Shown here in pieces: positions 47,687-48,415 of a stretch of DNA of 48,415 nucleotides. Location: contig JBBQWS010000022.1 of NCBI GenBank assembly GCA_038210415.1, positions 1-48,415 of the forward strand, in the 5' to 3' direction. The stretch comes from JBBQWS01 sp038210415. GTDB lineage: Bacteria > Actinomycetota > Actinomycetes > Prado026. Every line of letters starts with the position of its first letter. Within the stretch, counting starts at the first letter, position 1. The notes below the pieces were generated by a model. That model did not search any database. It saw only the letters and a list, made by a program, of their open reading frames with translations, and was not told the DNA's origin. A program made the translations under genes and the position numbers.

Positions 47687-48085
47687 TTAACCCTCGGCGT
47701 GGTAGCCGCGGTAGTACTCGAAAACCAGACCGATGGTGGACGAGAGCAGGACGAAGACCCCGATGACCGAGATCCACCAGCCCCAGACGAAGCCGAGGAA
47801 CGTGATCGCAGCGCCCGCGGCGGTGGGCAGCGGCCACCAGCTGTGCGGGCTGAAGAAGTCGACCTCGCCGGCGGAGTCAGCGATCTCGCTGTTGGGCAGG
47901 TCCTCGGGGCGCGGCCCCGTGCGCTTGGCGGACACCAGCGCGTAGAGCCCGATCAGCAGGCCGAGAGCGCCGCAGAGCGCCAACGCCGTGGTGCCGACGG
48001 GGTCACGCGACAGGACGCCGTACGCGGTGGCCACGACCGCGAAGAAGACGGCCATCACCGCGAAGATCAGTCCTTCGATCCTCAT
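47687..48085 (-). CDS. ctaF: Cytochrome c oxidase subunit IV (actinobacterial)
   Basis: 132 residues, four transmembrane helices in pairs: LIFAVMAVFFAVVATAYGV, TTALALCGALGLLIGLYALV, AAGAAITFLGFVWGWW and ISVIGVFVLLSSTIGLVFEY. The sequence FSPHSWWPLP between the pairs is characteristic of CtaF. Needed for assembly of the aa3 oxidase. The ATG overlaps the ctaD stop by four bases. Confidence 0.93.
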   Translation of the reverse strand: MRIEGLIFAVMAVFFAVVATAYGVLSRDPVGTTALALCGALGLLIGLYALVSAKRTGPRPEDLPNSEIADSAGEVDFFSPHSWWPLPTAAGAAITFLGFVWGWWISVIGVFVLLSSTIGLVFEYYRGYHAEG

Positions 48086-48415
48086 CGGTCGGCACCGCTC
48101 TCGCTGTCAGCTGCGGCCAACGCGGAACGGGCGGCCGCGGCCTGCGCCCCCGGCGATGCCAGCTCCGGGTGGTGCAGGTCGAACGCCGGCGACTCGCTGC
48201 GGATCCGGGGCAGCGACACGAAGTTGTGCCGCGGCGGCGGGCAGGACGTGGCCCACTCGAGTGAGCGGCCCCAACCCCACGGGTCGTCGACCTCGACCAG
48301 CGGCGCGTGCCTCGCGGTCCAGTAGACGTTCCACAGGTAGGGCAGCGTGGACACCCCCAGCACGAAGGCGCCGATCGACGAGATCATGTTGTACGTGGTG
48401 AACCCGTCGGCCGCC
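48082..48415 (-). CDS. ctaD: Cytochrome c oxidase subunit I, C-terminal part (5' end outside window)
   Basis: Only the last 110 residues are in the window and the frame runs off the right edge. The last membrane helix is visible (MISSIGAFVLGVSTLPYLWN) followed by the cytoplasmic tail DDPWGWGRSLEWATSCPPPR and FVSLPRIRSESPAFDLHHPE, typical of actinobacterial CtaD. The haem and copper ligands lie outside the window. Coupled to ctaF; in M. tuberculosis ctaD is elsewhere, so this layout is closer to Streptomyces. Confidence 0.93.
   Translation of the reverse strand, partial: AADGFTTYNMISSIGAFVLGVSTLPYLWNVYWTARHAPLVEVDDPWGWGRSLEWATSCPPPRHNFVSLPRIRSESPAFDLHHPELASPGAQAAAARSALAAADSESGADR

Noticed and set aside
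1..48415. tRNA, rRNA, CRISPR array, prophage, toxin-antitoxin or IS elements
   Set aside because: No cloverleaf-like stretch, spaced direct-repeat array, integrase, transposase or phage structural gene was seen by eye; a covariance-model scan would be needed to exclude a small RNA.

Overview
The window is high-GC chromosomal DNA from an actinomycete. The di-haem QcrC / Rieske QcrA / QcrB operon with ctaE upstream and an actinobacterial subunit IV (CtaF), the phosphatidylinositol-mannoside transferase PimB', a ROK glucokinase, a class II DAHP synthase and a c-di-AMP riboswitch in front of an NlpC/P60 gene all point there. From family knowledge, gene order follows Mycobacterium tuberculosis Rv2175c-Rv2199c (Rv2175c, pknL, aroG, plsC, Rv2183c-Rv2185c, fadD15, pimB', NlpC/P60, Rv2191, trpD, ctaE-qcrCAB, ctaF), with many insertions. 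I cannot name the genus; carotenoid genes, PASTA domains on PknL and ctaD beside ctaF argue against Mycobacterium. Fifty-three protein-coding features are listed, of which one is a 25-residue leader peptide and one a doubtful small ORF. I saw no rRNA, tRNA, CRISPR array, prophage or IS transposase.

Layout. 1-2.2 kb: 3' end of phytoene synthase, converging on a minus-strand run Rv2175c-like / PPOX / crtYc / crtYd. 2.2-6.6 kb: small metabolic and membrane genes. 6.5-8.5 kb: PknL-type kinase with four PASTA repeats. 8.5-10 kb: a 191-bp inverted-repeat element, then an attenuator-controlled type I DAHP synthase whose leader peptide reads Trp-Tyr-Phe. 10-14.5 kb: ogt and ada-alkA, class II DAHP synthase, and a phosphofructokinase with pyrophosphate-type residues. 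14.7-17.3 kb: DUF1028, glpK and a second inverted-repeat element. 17.3-26 kb: plsC, an esterase, a TIGR00300 (arginine dihydrolase / ornithine cyclodeaminase-like) enzyme, and a seven-gene minus-strand run from an SRPBCC protein to glucokinase. 26-33.7 kb: fadD15, then a cassette absent from the M. tuberculosis order (TadZ/CpaE-like ATPase, histidine kinase, NarL-type regulator, orphan Flp-like pilin), then pimB' and a zinc peptidase. 33.8-42 kb: NlpC/P60 with its riboswitch, small Cys-rich proteins, a NYN protein, a CoA transferase, an exonuclease/GIY-YIG fusion and trpD. 42.2-48.4 kb: respiratory genes ctaE-qcrCAB, an L,D-transpeptidase, ctaF and the 3' end of ctaD.

How the genes work together. 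Three themes stand out: aromatic amino-acid entry (two unrelated DAHP synthases plus trpD), cell-envelope work (PknL, PlsC, PimB', NlpC/P60, L,D-transpeptidase), and the bcc-aa3 respiratory supercomplex. Two start-site habits recur: four-base ATGA/GTGA overlaps inside operons, and TANNNT hexamers 6-8 nt before the start codon at operon heads, which suggests many leaderless mRNAs. The most interesting items are the Trp-Tyr-Phe attenuator, the pair of related inverted-repeat elements and the TadZ/two-component/Flp cassette.
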